Of a stretch of DNA of 64,000 nucleotides, positions 43,725 to 55,329 are shown piece by piece. The translations under genes and the position numbers were made by a program. Source of the DNA: Tipula vernalis (Eukaryota; Arthropoda; Insecta; Diptera; Tipulidae); assembly GCA_958295665.1 (NCBI GenBank), contig OY282559.1:262670057-262734056 (forward strand). Direction: 5' to 3'. Each line of letters begins with the position of its first letter. The first letter of the stretch is position 1. The notes beneath the pieces were generated by a model, which saw only the letters and a list, made by a program, of their open reading frames with translations, made no database searches and had not been told where the DNA came from.

Positions 43725-44150
43725 TATTGACGTTTGTATGTTAAAACTGCAACCTAAACTTCACTAAATCCACTAAGTTAATTAATTAAGTTCAATACAT
43801 TTAGCATCTCGATTTTCATTTACATAATTCCACATTGTTCACATTCATTGAATCAAAATTTTGCATACATAAATAAATACGTCATTCAACGTTCAACCAA
43901 ATCTCAATTCAACTCAATGGATGGTGGATTTCATTTTCCAAAATTACACTATAATTATTATTTCACTTACACTTTAATTATTATTTCACTGGAATTTATT
44001 TGATTTAGAATTAAAAATGAAATGTTATGCTTTATATACATATGTATATAAACTATATACATTACATTTGACACTAACAACACTTAAATAAAAATAAGAT
44101 TAAATTAAATTTTGAAGAGGAAAAAAAACACGTCTGTCCTCTTTGAATGT
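43705..44150 (-). repeat. dispersed repeat X, copy 2, proximal part
   Basis: Reverse complement matches 14912-15119 and 19130-19362 in that order without the 4-kb interruption of copy 1. Non-coding, AT-rich. Identity unknown. Confidence 0.6.
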
Positions 44151-44166
44151 TTGCACTCACCCCCGG

Positions 44167-44880
44167 CCACTTCCGGTTAGCCGATTTGGAGTAAAATTCA
44201 CTGGGACCTCCCAATTTAACAAAAAAGCTTAAATCTGAAGTTTCAGTTCGATTGGTTAAACCATCTAGGCTGTAGAGATGACACAGACTGACAGGCTGAC
44301 AGACAGACACCATTTCGAAACCCACTTTTTCGGACTCAGGGGACCTCATAACAGATAAATCTCTAAAAATCTCAAGGTCCAAAATTTTCATGATTAATAT
44401 ACTTATTTTACTAGAGTAAAAGAAAGCAAAACAGCCTCAGTCTCCCGTGAGAAGTGAGGAAACTTATCCATTATCGGAAAATACAAAATCGTAAAATATC
44501 CTCGGTGGGTATTTCCGCGGCGGACCGGATTTGACGATATCGGACAAATTTCTTAATATGTTTATGCATTATACATAGCTAGATAATAATAGAAATCGAT
44601 AAACTTTAGGCTTTTTTTTTGCTTTCTTTTACACAAGTAAAATAAAGTATAGTAATCGTGAAAACTTTGAACCTTGAGATTTTTAGAGATTTATCTGTTT
44701 TGAGGTCCCCATGAGTCCGAAAAAGGAACCATGAGTCCGAAATGGTGTCTGTCTGTCAGTCTGTGTCCTCTCTACAGCCCAAATATTTTAACCAATCGAA
44801 CTGAAACTTCAGATTTAAGCTTTTTTGATGAATTGGGAGGTCCCAGTGAATTTTACTCCAAATTTGCTAACCGGAAGTGG
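44167..44880. repeat. foldback element, arms about 270 bp
   Basis: 44167-44437 pairs with 44608-44880, with about 170 bp between. Both arms share CCACTTCCGGTTAGC ends, GACCTTGAGATTTTTAGAG, and a GTCTGTCTGTCAGTCTGTG tract near 44280 and 44750. The similarity is high but imperfect, with a small duplication near 44710-44740. No coding potential. It could be a foldback transposon or a head-to-head pair of one repeat. Confidence 0.75.
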
Positions 44881-45559
44881 TCCCTCTTGGTCCAGAAAAT
44901 TTATTTTGCAAATATCTTATAAAGTATAAGGTTTAAAAAAACTACTTAATACAAAATGTTTCCAAAAATTAAAAAAAAACAAAAAAATTAAAAAAATATA
45001 AAAATAAAAAATAAAAATTCTCTGTTCCTAAAAGAAAGTCGTGTGTTGGCCACACCTCCACTTTTTTGCTATGTACACGGAAAAAGTAAATGGATTAGGT
45101 TCCAATATGCATTACATTTGCACTTTATACAAATTTTAAGTAATTACGGCAATAAATAATTTAAATGATAGCGAATTTTTTAGTTACACCCGATAAACCC
45201 ATCATTTTGGGAAGTTACAAATGAAGTAAATTATTCATTTAAAGGAAGAACAATTATTGTAAAAATTCTGGGTTATTCAACAAAAAGTGGTTAACTGGAG
45301 AAAACCACTTCTTGTAATAACACTATTTCTAGACAAGCAAATAAAAATAATACCAACACTGTGACAATATTATCAGTTGTGTTTACTTTTAATTCTTTGT
45401 TTCCAGCGTAAAATTTAGTAACGCCTTTAAATTCTCCTTTTAATTTTAGAAATACGCAAGATAGAAAGAGGCATTCCAAAATATTAAAAATTTATATGAT
45501 TGTTTCGTTGAGTTCAAAATTGAAATCGAGGAAAAATCGATTTTATTTTTAGTGGACAT
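44881..45559. other. AT-rich DNA, nothing recognised
   Basis: No supported gene. A-rich tract near 44975-45020. Confidence 0.4.
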
Positions 45560-45805
45560 TTGTCGTTTTCGACTCAACATCTAGCTTTGAATATTCCAGC
45601 ACATCAAATCCGCTTTAAACGAAAAAAAAAGTCAATGGGGCTTATAGTATTCGATATTGAAAATACATTTGATCGTGTTTGGCATAATGGACTTATTTTT
45701 AAATTAATTAATTATAAATTTCCGATATATCTTATTAAAATAAATCATAACTATCTTAATAGCCGACATTTTTTGTCTTTGAAACTGGAGATAAATTTCC
45801 ATTAA
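45560..45805 (+). pseudogene. Jockey-like LINE RT scrap
   Basis: About 80 residues resembling the RT palm of Jockey-type LINEs: MGLIVFDIENTFDRVWHNGL, with the catalytic Asp in FDIE retained, then KFPIYLIKI and NYLNSRHF. It stops at 45805, and the downstream sequence has no G-V-P-Q-G box. It is a different family from the LINE at 31797-43705. Confidence 0.7.
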
Positions 45806-46167
45806 TCCAAAAAATATTAAAACTGATGACCTTAACATGATTTCCTCTTCCCTTCTCAATATTATTTTTGATTTGTGTTTATCTATTATAGATACATACT
45901 TATGTATAATGATTCAACTCATAATGAACATTTCTCATGCTTTTGATCTAAAATTAAACATTAAACTTCTAATGCAATCGTTAATTTTTATAGATTTTTC
46001 TTCACAAAGACTAAGAATTTTAAAGTCAATCTCCTTTTAATTAAATATCTGTTCTAATGGATATGAACACTTTAAAACTTTGTTTCTTTTTATCTTAAGT
46101 ACACATAGTCAGTAATTATAAAAATAAAATGTACGTTATGTAACTTTTGTTTTGTTTTCTCTTTCAG
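45806..46167. other. probable intron sequence before host exon
   Basis: AT-rich. Ends with a pyrimidine-rich tract TTTTGTTTTCTCTTTCAG, a good splice acceptor. Confidence 0.5.
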
Positions 46168-46351
46168 TTCCAGATCATATACGACCAAGAGTATGCTCAT
46201 TACCCGAACGTCCGTATAATCCACGACAAAGTGATGATTTATATCGTCTCCGAACATTTTCAATTAGTAAAGGTACAGTGGTTAATTGTGGCGATTCAAT
46301 TATATCGCGACGCTCCCGAAGTAATACAAGTGTTAATTCAACAACAAGCAG
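46168..46351 (+). CDS. internal exon of a host gene, possibly RGK-type GTPase N-terminal region
   Basis: 184 bp bounded by a strong acceptor (TTTTCTCTTTCAG, 46155-46167) and a donor (CAG|GTAAAT, 46351/46352). Two bases, then 60 codons, then two bases. The peptide is compositionally normal and unlike the transposon scraps: VCSLPERPYNPRQSDDLY, then YRLRTFSISKGTVVNCGDS, then IISRRSRSNTSVNSTTS. The Y-R-L-R-x-F-S...K-G-x-V-V-N-x-G-D...R-R-S-R-S pattern is what I recall from the N-terminal extension of insect RGK (Rad/Gem/Kir-like) GTPases, but that identification is from memory and weak. No GTPase motifs are in the window. The neighbouring exons lie outside or were not found. Serine/arginine-rich ends suggest phosphorylation sites. 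Confidence 0.65.
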
Positions 46352-47399
46352 GTAAATTACATTAAAAAAAAAATTTTTTTTAGTTTTAATTACATTTATA
46401 ATTAAATTTGTTTAACAATAAGTTTATAGTCAAGAATTTTGTTATTCCACCATAATCGCACAGCTCGTCGTTCTGCATAGCAGTGAAATTATTATTGATA
46501 TAATTTCATTTTAGTTGCATTTTAATGACGATGTAATGTAGAATTTTTATTGCTGTGCGCTATCTCTCCAACTATTATACGGTAATGACATGGAATTTTA
46601 TTTAATGAATTTAATTATAAATTTGCACCATTAACGTTACTTTAATTGTCTGGAATTTGATATAGAAATGTGGAGATATATATAAGTGCTACATCGATCA
46701 TATGCTACTGTGTATATATTTGTGTTTTTAATTTGTGTATTATAATAATCAGCGTCATTTTTTTAGCTCCATTTTAAGCAATCGAACAATTCATAATTAT
46801 TAAGCAAAACAAAAATCGATCATAAAGATTGATTATCTGATAAAAGTACGTCGCCACCCAATACCAAACTGTTTATTTAGTTTACCACCAAACAATTTTA
46901 TTGTTTCGTTATGCTCGATTTCCTAATTTCCAAATCAATCATTTCCTTCTTTCTATTATACACTTTTGTTGTTTTAAATCAAACAAGTTGGAGAAATGGC
47001 CTGTCGTTGGAATTTTATTATTATTATTATTATTTTGTTTACTCTCCACCAATTGAATTGTAAATAAAGCTATTTATTGTGTGTTATGTTGAAATTAGTT
47101 ATAGAAAGGGGGTTATTCAACTAACGATTGACACAAATAATATAAAATTAATGTACATTAAGTTTTACAATAATATTACCAGAATTTAGGTACCGGACGG
47201 AATAATAAATTCCACAGGTCCACATAGAGAAGAGAGAAGTGCTTTAAATGCTGCTTTAAATCAATACTTACAATTATAAAAGTCAGCCACCGGCCTTTTG
47301 AAATAAACGATCGTTTATAACATCGGACGACAACGATCGGATAACACGAAGTTCATTGCTAATTTAAAAATATTTTTGAAAACGAGAATGCATACGTGA
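46352..47399. other. probable intron sequence, nothing else recognised
   Basis: AT-rich, including a short ATT repeat at about 47017-47034. No supported gene. Confidence 0.45.
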
Positions 47400-47840
47400 G
47401 CTCATCTCAAGTCAACTGAATATAAACCCCAACTCAACTCCCTAACCAATACCTAACGGAGCTCCTTGATCCCTTACTCAACCCCAGTTCAATCTCAAAC
47501 TCAACCTCCAACTCAACCCCAGCGTATCCTCCAACTCAATTCCAACGCTATCATTAAATCAACCTCCAACGCAACCAGCAACTTATTCAACCCAAACGAA
47601 CTTAATCTAACCTCCAACTCAACGCTCAAATCACTCAACCTTCAACTCAACCCCAAATTACATGAACTCAACTTCCAAATCGACACTCAACATAACCCCA
47701 AATTAATCCCGAAATGAATCGCTGACTCAACCATAACTAAATCCCAACTCGACCCTAACTCGACTCCGAATACATCGCTCAGCTCAACTCCAACTCAACG
47801 CCCAACTCAACTTCCAAATCAACATAAACTAAAGATACAC
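47400..47840 (+). repeat. degenerate CAACTCAACC tandem tract
   Basis: About 440 bp dominated by CAACTCAAC, CCAACTCAACC and AACCTCCAACTC words at roughly 6-12-base spacing, strand-asymmetric (almost no G or T runs). The long open frame at 47466-47717 is a product of the repeat. A second tract of the same type is at 53156-53450. Confidence 0.8.
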
Positions 47841-47849
47841 GGATATGAA

Positions 47850-49700
47850 TTGACAGTTTACACATTACTTTCTTATTAAATTATTAATAAATTGTTTAAA
47901 ACAATTTATTAATTATGTACTTCTTAAATTTCTAAAAACGTTTTGCCTATTGACAGAATGAAACTATCTGTCAGTTCAACTAAATTTAAGGTTGTTTAAT
48001 TGAATATAAAAACAGACTCAATAAATCATTAAGTTGACCGAATTCAGACTACTTTAAGACTAGTTTCAGTGAAATCACCTTTTAAATGTTGAATTTAAAT
48101 TGGACATTTTTAGACGGGTCATTTAGTAATAGTCTGAAAAATTACATGCGTACATGAAGTCAACTGAAATCAACAACTAGCTAACTCAAATAAACAACTC
48201 AACCAACCCTAATCCCTACAAATCGATCTGCAACTCAAACCTTAAACCAGCATAAAATTATATAATGTGGATCGAAAACCATGTCGAAATACCACAGTGT
48301 CACGTCGTTTTGGGTAAATTCGTAATGTGGCAGGTAACCGATCCTATAAAAAGTAAAATGAAAATAATTTTCAATGGTAACTACTAAACTGTAATCTGAA
48401 TGCATAGAAATAAAGGTTCTAACAGATATTTAGATTTAGAAGAGAATTCGCTAAACTCGTTCGAAATTAAAGCTTTCGACATCAAACGAATCCGATTTTA
48501 GTGTTTGCTGGGTTGATTTATTTGTAATAGGTATACGTTTTGCACTCCAAATTTATCTTTTTTGTACTTCAAACTCAATTTGATACAAATCAAGTTTTGA
48601 TTAGAAAAGGTAAATTGTTGAAACTTTCTTCCTAGAAAACTACCCAACTGCGACTGAAATAATTTCTGGTTTCCCTCATCATTATAAGCGCCGTTGTCTT
48701 TAGAAAATGGATTCCATATTGGATTAATGGATTATTTACCGGAATTTTGATCACCGGTAAACGGTAAATACAATTTACCGATAAACCGGTTTATTCAATA
48801 TATTATTCGAAGTTCCGGTTATTGAAGTGTGTTTGAGTTTGTGGAGTGTTTTTGATTGTTCAATGTTACTCGAGAATCTTCGAACCTGTTCGATATTTAT
48901 GAAATTAGCTGATACTATTTGAGTATTACAATCTAATTCGAATTTTGCATATCGCTTAGCATCATTTTGCTTAGTAGTATTTTTGCTTAATTGACAAATA
49001 GTTCGATAATTTAACGAATTTTCCGAATTTTTCGAAATGCTCGTGGGTTTTCTAGATTTTTGTTGGAGATCAGTAGAGATTCATATAACATTATTCGACT
49101 TTTTTTGGCGTAATTCCGTGGTTTATTCTAGATTTATTAAGTCCTCGATATTTTTAGGATATTTTTCGTTTCTATATTCTCCATTGAGTTTTGGGAACTT
49201 GTAAAGTAAATCTGGTTCTTAATGTTTAGTAGATTTGTCGAGATTATGACAAAATTTCACAATTTTTTTCCCGATTTCTTAGGTCATTCAAAATTATTCA
49301 TTTTACATGGCAGTGATAGCACGTATAGGATATCCTTTGGTTTTACATTCTTACGGATTATTATGAGAACTTTCTAAAATATTCCAGATCCTTTGAAAAT
49401 TCGACATTTTTGAGATTATTTCGAATTTATTGATATTTTTCAAATTTTGTTTGAAGTTTGTTATGCTTTATCGATATATTTAGAAATGGACATAGCTTTG
49501 AGTTGAATTCAAAATTGTTAGGAAATATAAACTTGTAAAAAATTTCAATTTGCGCCCGTTTAGTCCAATTTCTTAAATCCTAGTCTCGAAATCAGATAAT
49601 TTTAATTAATGAGGCTGGATAATAGGAAGAAATAAGTTTTAAATTACAAAAGAAAAATTTTGCGAGGGAGGGGGTGGCGAAATTTATACTAATGCCACTG
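47850..49700. other. AT-rich intronic or intergenic DNA, nothing recognised
   Basis: No coding signal. From about 48840 to 49480 words such as TTCGAATTT and GATTATT recur, similar in texture to 6110-6500. Confidence 0.4.
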
Positions 49701-49726
49701 CCCCTTTGCCCAAAGATGAAAAATAA

Positions 49727-50437
49727 ATGCGAGAATTTTTCAAAATATTTTGGACAATATTTTGGATGTTTGTCTGCGGTTTGACCGGGATGCAACATAT
49801 GGTTAGTTTTTTAGGCGTTGATACTCCGAGCATAAATATCGTGAATATTGTTCTTAAGTCTTCACTAAATAATAAAAAGGCAATAAAATTATGTTGCTGC
49901 AATGCGCGAAGTCAGTTATATAAGATGGACGAGGATAGGTTCTTATTGAGTAAGATCTGTTTGGATATTGTTTGTATTACTGAAAGCTGCGGAAACTTAA
50001 CGGGTTTAAACTATATCGGAATGATTGTGACATTAAAAGATCTGGAGGAGTATGTGTTTATATCCGGAAAAGTATTACCTCTAAAATTATTCATGCCAGC
50101 TCTTTATCTGAAGTCCTACAGGCTTTGTTAATTGAAATTAGATCGGTCCAAACCAAACTACTTCTGATGATCGTATGTTAATCACCACGAAAGAATTTTC
50201 TGCCTGAATTTGAAGATATTTTACTTGACTTTGCGACCATTTACGATATAAAGTAGTCATTTGTGGGGATTTTAACTGTAACTTCCTTGATCCTAAAATG
50301 TATGCAAATTTCCGTGACCTTCTTCAACGATTTTTATTGGATGTTGTGAATACAGAGCCAACATATTTCTATGATCGTGGCTCGAAAAAAGTGATTTTTC
50401 ATCATCTTACGATCGGTGATGAAGATGAACAGATCTA
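49727..50437 (+). pseudogene. LINE endonuclease domain fragment
   Basis: Plus strand. LCCCNARSQLYKMDEDRF followed by DIVCITES is the start of an apurinic-endonuclease-like domain of a CR1/Jockey-type LINE (the N-A-R-S and C-I-T-E blocks). After frame changes and stops, VVICGDFNCNFLDP (about 50250) carries the G-D-F-N catalytic motif, then VVNTEPTYF. The final S-x-x-D block is altered. No RT follows. 3'-truncated or broken by the Mag-like insertion at about 50500. Confidence 0.75.
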
Positions 50438-50509
50438 ATGACCCCCTGTTGAGAGTGCGGATACATAACACTTCTCTCATGACTTATGACTAAGGTTTAT
50501 ATTGAGATC

Positions 50510-52610
50510 GTTCCGGCATCTTCTTGTCACGAGTCGAGCGTCTCAAAGGTGAAGCCACGACAAGCTTCTCTCAGGTTATGGAGCTCGGCGGTATTGTCGC
50601 TGGTTCATCTAACAGTGATTCAGGTTGTTTAGTAGCTTCGCTTTCTTTCGACCCCGTCGGTTGTATATCATTCAATTCAGTAAGTTTCTCAAAAGGCGGA
50701 GTAACCGTCTGAACCGGTAATTTTGAACTCAAAATTTTAACTATGATTCCAGCTTCCCAGTTGAATGATGCATTCAAACGGAAAAGTATATTTTCATTCT
50801 CTGCGAATGATTTAGAAAGATTAATATTTATTAGTTTCGGTATACCTTTTTCTGGTGTTGATCCAAAAGCTGGTCTCAACTGTGTCAAACGGGTTCTCGG
50901 TTCAAACCGTAGTATAAAGCTCGATGGTGTTTCAGTACTTGTAGAAGTCTCCCAATGATTTTCGAAGGCTTTTCCTTACCGTCTGCACACCCCGTTCTGC
51001 CAAACTGTTTGCTCGAGGTACGTATGCCAGACTCTTTAACGGTGATATGCCATTATATTGGCAACACTTTATGAACTCCGATGAACTAAATGGTGGGCCT
51101 CTATCTGTTACTAGCTCGGCCGGACAACCAAACGTCGAGAATATTTTTTGTAGCTTATTGATTAGATCAGCAGCAGTTGTTCCTTACATTATTTGAACTT
51201 CAATCCACTTCGATGTTGAGTCAGTTACTAGTAATAAAGTTCTTCCTCCAAAATGAATAAAATCTGCGTGAAGTCAATACTACACTCGTTCAATCCTTGG
51301 CCACTTTGAGTCTTTGAAAACAGCTGAGTTTGCGTTTTGATATTTTTGGCAAACTTCACACGTTTTGAGAACCTTCTCGATTTCTTCTTCCATATTTGGC
51401 CACCAGCGTACAGATCTTGCTACCATTTTCATCCTTACGACTCCCGGATGCTCTTCATGTAGTAATTGAAGAACACGCTTTTGAAACGACCTTTGTAACA
51501 TCAACGGTCGATCGCCTTCCTCAGTTACTTGGCTAAGAACGGCGCCCACCCAAAAGACTTCTGGTCCAGATAAAACTCACGTCTTTTTTGTTAATTCATA
51601 GTGTGGCGCCAGTTCCAACGCCATCATCGGCATGAACTTTCGGTTATAATTTACCAACCCCAAAAAAGCCTTGAGCTGCGTGACATTTTGAGTTACTAGA
51701 GCATTGTTAATAGCCGCAGTCTTACTTGGCTCGGTCTTACTCTACATCCACTAATTATGTGACCTAGATATTCCACTTGACACCTACAAAATAAACATTT
51801 CATTTCAGTAATGTGAACGTTATACTTAGCAAGTTGTTGAAACACTGCTTCCACATTGCACTGACACTCTTTTTGATCTGCACCAGCTATCAGAATATTA
51901 TCGAGATAGCAAACAGTTTTCGGCAACTCCTGAAAAATTTTATCTATTATTTGCTGAAATATGGTAGGAGCAGAGATGAGTGTTGATTGTGAAAAATTCC
52001 GACGAGTTTTCAGCTCCTACAACTTGCTGGTATGTGCCGGCCAGATCTAAAACTGTAAAATAGTTGCTTCCTGATAGATTAGCCAAAATATCATCGATAT
52101 TTGGTAAGGAGTAATGATGAAAAACAACCCACTTATTAACTGTCACTTTAAAATCGATGCAAATTCGGAAACTTTTATCCTTTTTGGAACTATCACAATG
52201 GGGCTAGCCCATTCGCTGTGCTGCTCAGAAATCAACACACCAGTCTCACCCATCTTTCTCAGCTCCACCTCCACCTTTGGTTTAAGCGCGTATGGCACCG
52301 AATACGGCTTACAGAATATAGGCTTTGTATCTTCTTTCAAGACAATGGTTATTTCAAAATGTTTCACGGAAGAAGGCTCACTTAAAAACACAGAGGGATA
52401 TTTCCTCTTTAGACCCAACAAGTGTGGCTCCCCACATTCCCCGCCATCACCAAATATTTGTGCTCCATTACCATCCGTAGAAAATTCGCAAATCTTTTCG
52501 CGCCAGGTAGACATTAATTTAACCATGGTCTACCCAAGAGAGGTACACGATGTCCTGCTCGGAAAACAAACATTTCCAATTGTTGTTCCGTTACTCCACT
52601 CTTAACACAA
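50510..52610 (-). pseudogene. Mag-like Gypsy pol, RT to integrase (Mag-A)
   Basis: Minus strand. RT from 52530: KPIFCKPYSVPYALKPKVE, ASPIVIVPKR, then FTVLDLAGTYQQV (first catalytic Asp, about 52060) and VCYLDNILIAG, where the usual Y-x-D-D is Y-L-D-N (about 51900). Part of RT and most of RNase H are missing between 51700 and 51550. Integrase: LHEEHPGVVRMK...CEVCQ zinc finger (51480-51340), then HADFIHFGGRTLLLV, VTDRGPPF and NSLAERGVQTV, carrying the D, D and E (51280-50980). A Glu/Pro-rich tail ends near 50570. Several stops and frame changes. The G-x-A-E-R-G-V-Q-T-V motif and zinc-finger wording point to the Mag group. Confidence 0.82.
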
Positions 52611-52659
52611 ACGACTGCCTTTCCCACAACGCCCAATGTTTCACCATTTGCTATAATAT

Positions 52660-53155
52660 ATTTCCTCGAAACTCTGGTCAAGGACAACTTAAAGAGGACA
52701 TTTCGTATCCGGACATTTCAGACGCTTGAGACTAATAAACCTTTCTATCGTTTTTGTTTATATGAGAGTATGTTTTTTGCAATTCGGGTTTGCATTTAAT
52801 TTTGAGTCACTAAAACACAATTCGAATCAAGTTGCTTTATAACAACCTACAGATAACATGTTCTTACCGGCCGCTGGGCCGTACGGGATCAACAATAAGA
52901 CTCCATCGGGTTTTATCCTAAGTGAATCACGACCAACACCGTACAACTTTAGTTTATCGGCGCTTGTAGGGCGTATATTTTGATTTTAGTAGACTTAATG
53001 GATACAAAAGACGATTATCAGCGGTCCTCACTCTTTTGATGAAAGGAAAAATCTCCAAGTTTCGGTGGTTTCTCTATGAGATTTTTTCAAAAATTATTGT
53101 CAGAAATTTATACTAAAAATATAAAGACCCTGAAGCCTCGTTAGGTGATCAGAAA
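52660..53155. other. intergenic DNA, nothing recognised
   Basis: No domain seen. It may hold broken element sequence between two Mag-like fragments. Confidence 0.4.
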
Positions 53156-53450
53156 TTCGGTCAATTTAACTCCCAAATCAATCCCTAACAGAACATCTTA
53201 AGTCAATCTTCAGCGCAACCTCCAACTCAATTTAAAACTAAGCCTCCAACTCAATCGCAGTCACCAAATTAACCGCCAACCCAACCCTCAACTCAATTTC
53301 CAAATCAATCCCAAATTAACTTTAAAATCAACCCTTAACCTAACCCCAAATCAACACTTAAATAATTCCCCAACCGAGAAACTCACTCAATATCAATCCA
53401 AGGTAATTAAACCCTAACTCAACTTTAGCTCAACTTAGCTCGAACTAAAT
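53156..53450 (+). repeat. second CAACTC-rich degenerate tandem tract
   Basis: CAACTCAATTT, CCTCCAACTCAA and AACCCTCAACTC words at irregular spacing, the same family as 47400-47840. Confidence 0.7.
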
Positions 53451-54074
53451 CTCAACCGTCAATTCCGTGGCCAACACATACTCGTTTATGCCTTGAATAA
53501 TGTATGTTATCAAAGCTTCATTAGGTACTTTGCGTTTGCCAATCGCACACATTTCGTAAAAATATTCGATTAAATTTTGATCGGGTCTTCTGATTTTCAT
53601 TCGTAACGATTCGTGAATATCTACATCATTTGTTTTCGGTTTGAAATTATCTTTCAACTCAACTGCAAATTCGGTCCAAGTTAAACTGTGGTTTTTAATA
53701 GACTTGAACATTCTTGTTGTGCTAGACACGAGTTGCACCTCCAACCATTTGGAGTAGGAGTCGACTAAAATAAAAAACACTTTGTCTTGAAATGGTCCCG
53801 CAAAATCAACATGTACCCTAGACCATGGTCTCTTCGCTTCTTCCCAAAATTGAATGGGTGCTTGGGGATTTTCAGGCCGGTTTTCCTGGCATGGTCTGCA
53901 TGATCGAACAAGCTTCTCTATATCATCGTCAATTTTCGGCCACCAAACGTAACTTCTCGCCATACTCTTCATAAGCACAATTCCTGGATGTGCGGTATGT
54001 AAGGCGACCAATATTGATTGACGGTAACATGATGGTGTTATTGTGCGTTGTCCCCATAGTATGCAGTCTTTCAT
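53445..54074 (-). pseudogene. integrase N-terminal part fused to a gag-type domain
   Basis: A 209-codon open frame. First part: Mag-like integrase with zinc finger ALHTAHPGIVLMKSM...RSCRPCQ and the start of the catalytic core RVHVDFAGPF (first Asp), VDSYSKWLEVQ. At about residue 120 (VSSTTRMFKS) the core stops. The remainder, WTEFAVELKDNFKPK then IHESLRMKIRRPDQNLIEYF, MCAIGKR and ITYIIQGI, looks like the C-terminal half of a retrotransposon capsid. The second and third integrase acids are missing. The frame stays open through the junction, which is either a chance in-frame deletion between two elements or a recombinant. Confidence 0.75.
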
Positions 54075-55200
54075 ACAACTAATTTCGGTTCGACGTATCC
54101 AGAACGGTTTGAATTGATTGTCGAATTCCTCGGGTCAACCCCTGAGGCCTCAAGAAAGAACTCGAGAAAGAAGAGGATCCTCTTTGTAGACGCGGCGATG
54201 TCACTCGCGAATACAGCTGGACGTTGTATTATGTCTATGGTGGATTTTTCCATATATTATTCAAAGTCCGCTCAGAAATAATGCTATATCTCGAGCCCGA
54301 ATCGACTTCAAATTTTCATCGCGTTTTATTAATGATCACCACAGTATCCATTTTAACTTCAGGTGGCGAGGAGACCAGCTTCACTAAATTGAAACGACCT
54401 TTACTCCTTCTAGATTTTCTCTTTGTTGTCGTTTGTCGGTTGTCTGGATTGGATCGACATACCTTTCTAATGTGACCGGTGATACCACAAAACGAGCAAA
54501 TGGTTGATCGAAATCTACAGGTAGATCTCGGATGATTTTCTTTACAACTCTCACAATACAGGGGTGTACCATGTTGTTTATTTACGGATGGTCGATTGTT
54601 GATACGGTCGGTTGGCGCGGCTGTTGAATGAATTTGACTTGCGCATGCGTATCGGCGATGGCTTTGTGGTCCATACTTGCCGTTTCTGCAGCAACGGTTC
54701 TTTCAATAACGGTCTCCAATAAAATAGTTTTTTCAGCCCAAAACTGTAAATTTGAATCCCATACACCACAAACAATTTTATCGCGAAACATGCGGTCCAG
54801 GCTACCGGTCGGGAAATTGCAATCCTTTGCTAAACGGCGTAACTCGGCAATGAAATCGGTTGCTTTCCCTTCCGGTATTTGGTCCCGTTTAAAAAATTTA
54901 AATGAAGCCGTGATTTACGACGGGCGTGGGGAAAAGTGATCAGTTAGTTTAGAAACTATTTCTTTGAAAGCTAGATCACTTACCTTGCTGGGAGCTATTA
55001 ACGATTCTAACAGCTCAAATGTTCCACCACCGCACAGCGTCAGGAAAATCGCACGTTTTTTATCGTCGTATTTAATACTGTTTGCTTCGAAATATAACTC
55101 AAATCGACGACAATACTATATGTCCCCCAACAACGTGGTGTCTTCATCTCGAACGGTTCCATTGTTCCAATTACAGATGATGCCATTTTTACCGTAACAC
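54071..55200 (-). pseudogene. Mag-like Gypsy gag and protease (Mag-B)
   Basis: Minus strand. Capsid region: RRFELYFEANSIKYDDKKRA, FLTLCGGGTFELLNSLIAPS and DRMFRDKIVCGVWDSNLQ, the conserved end of Mag-type capsids. Two Cys/His knuckles follow at about 54545-54470: CESCKENHPRSTC and CSFCGITGHIRKVC. The protease reads EVDSGSRYSIISE (D-S-G, about 54290). In-frame stops lie before the protease (TGA at about 54305) and after it (TAG at about 54237). RT is deleted: a short tail with PEEF and KPFWIRRTEIS, the segment before integrase, leads straight into the integrase-gag frame at 54074. Confidence 0.8.
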
Positions 55201-55329
55201 AAAACTTTTATGCGCACACAATTTATTTTAATTATTTGGAAATAATTTAAGTTGAACGCAACGTTTATCTTCGTCGCTAATATTACATTCAATATTATAT
55301 TATTAGGAGACAAATACTCCAATATGTTT

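Noticed and set aside
46147..46365. Alternative 72-codon frame over the host exon
   Set aside because: It ignores the strong acceptor and donor; the other frame has the protein-like content and fits the splice sites.
47466..47717. 83-codon Gln/Pro/Asn/Thr-rich frame
   Set aside because: Product of the CAACTC-type tandem repeat; no stop-codon-poor signal beyond the repeat.
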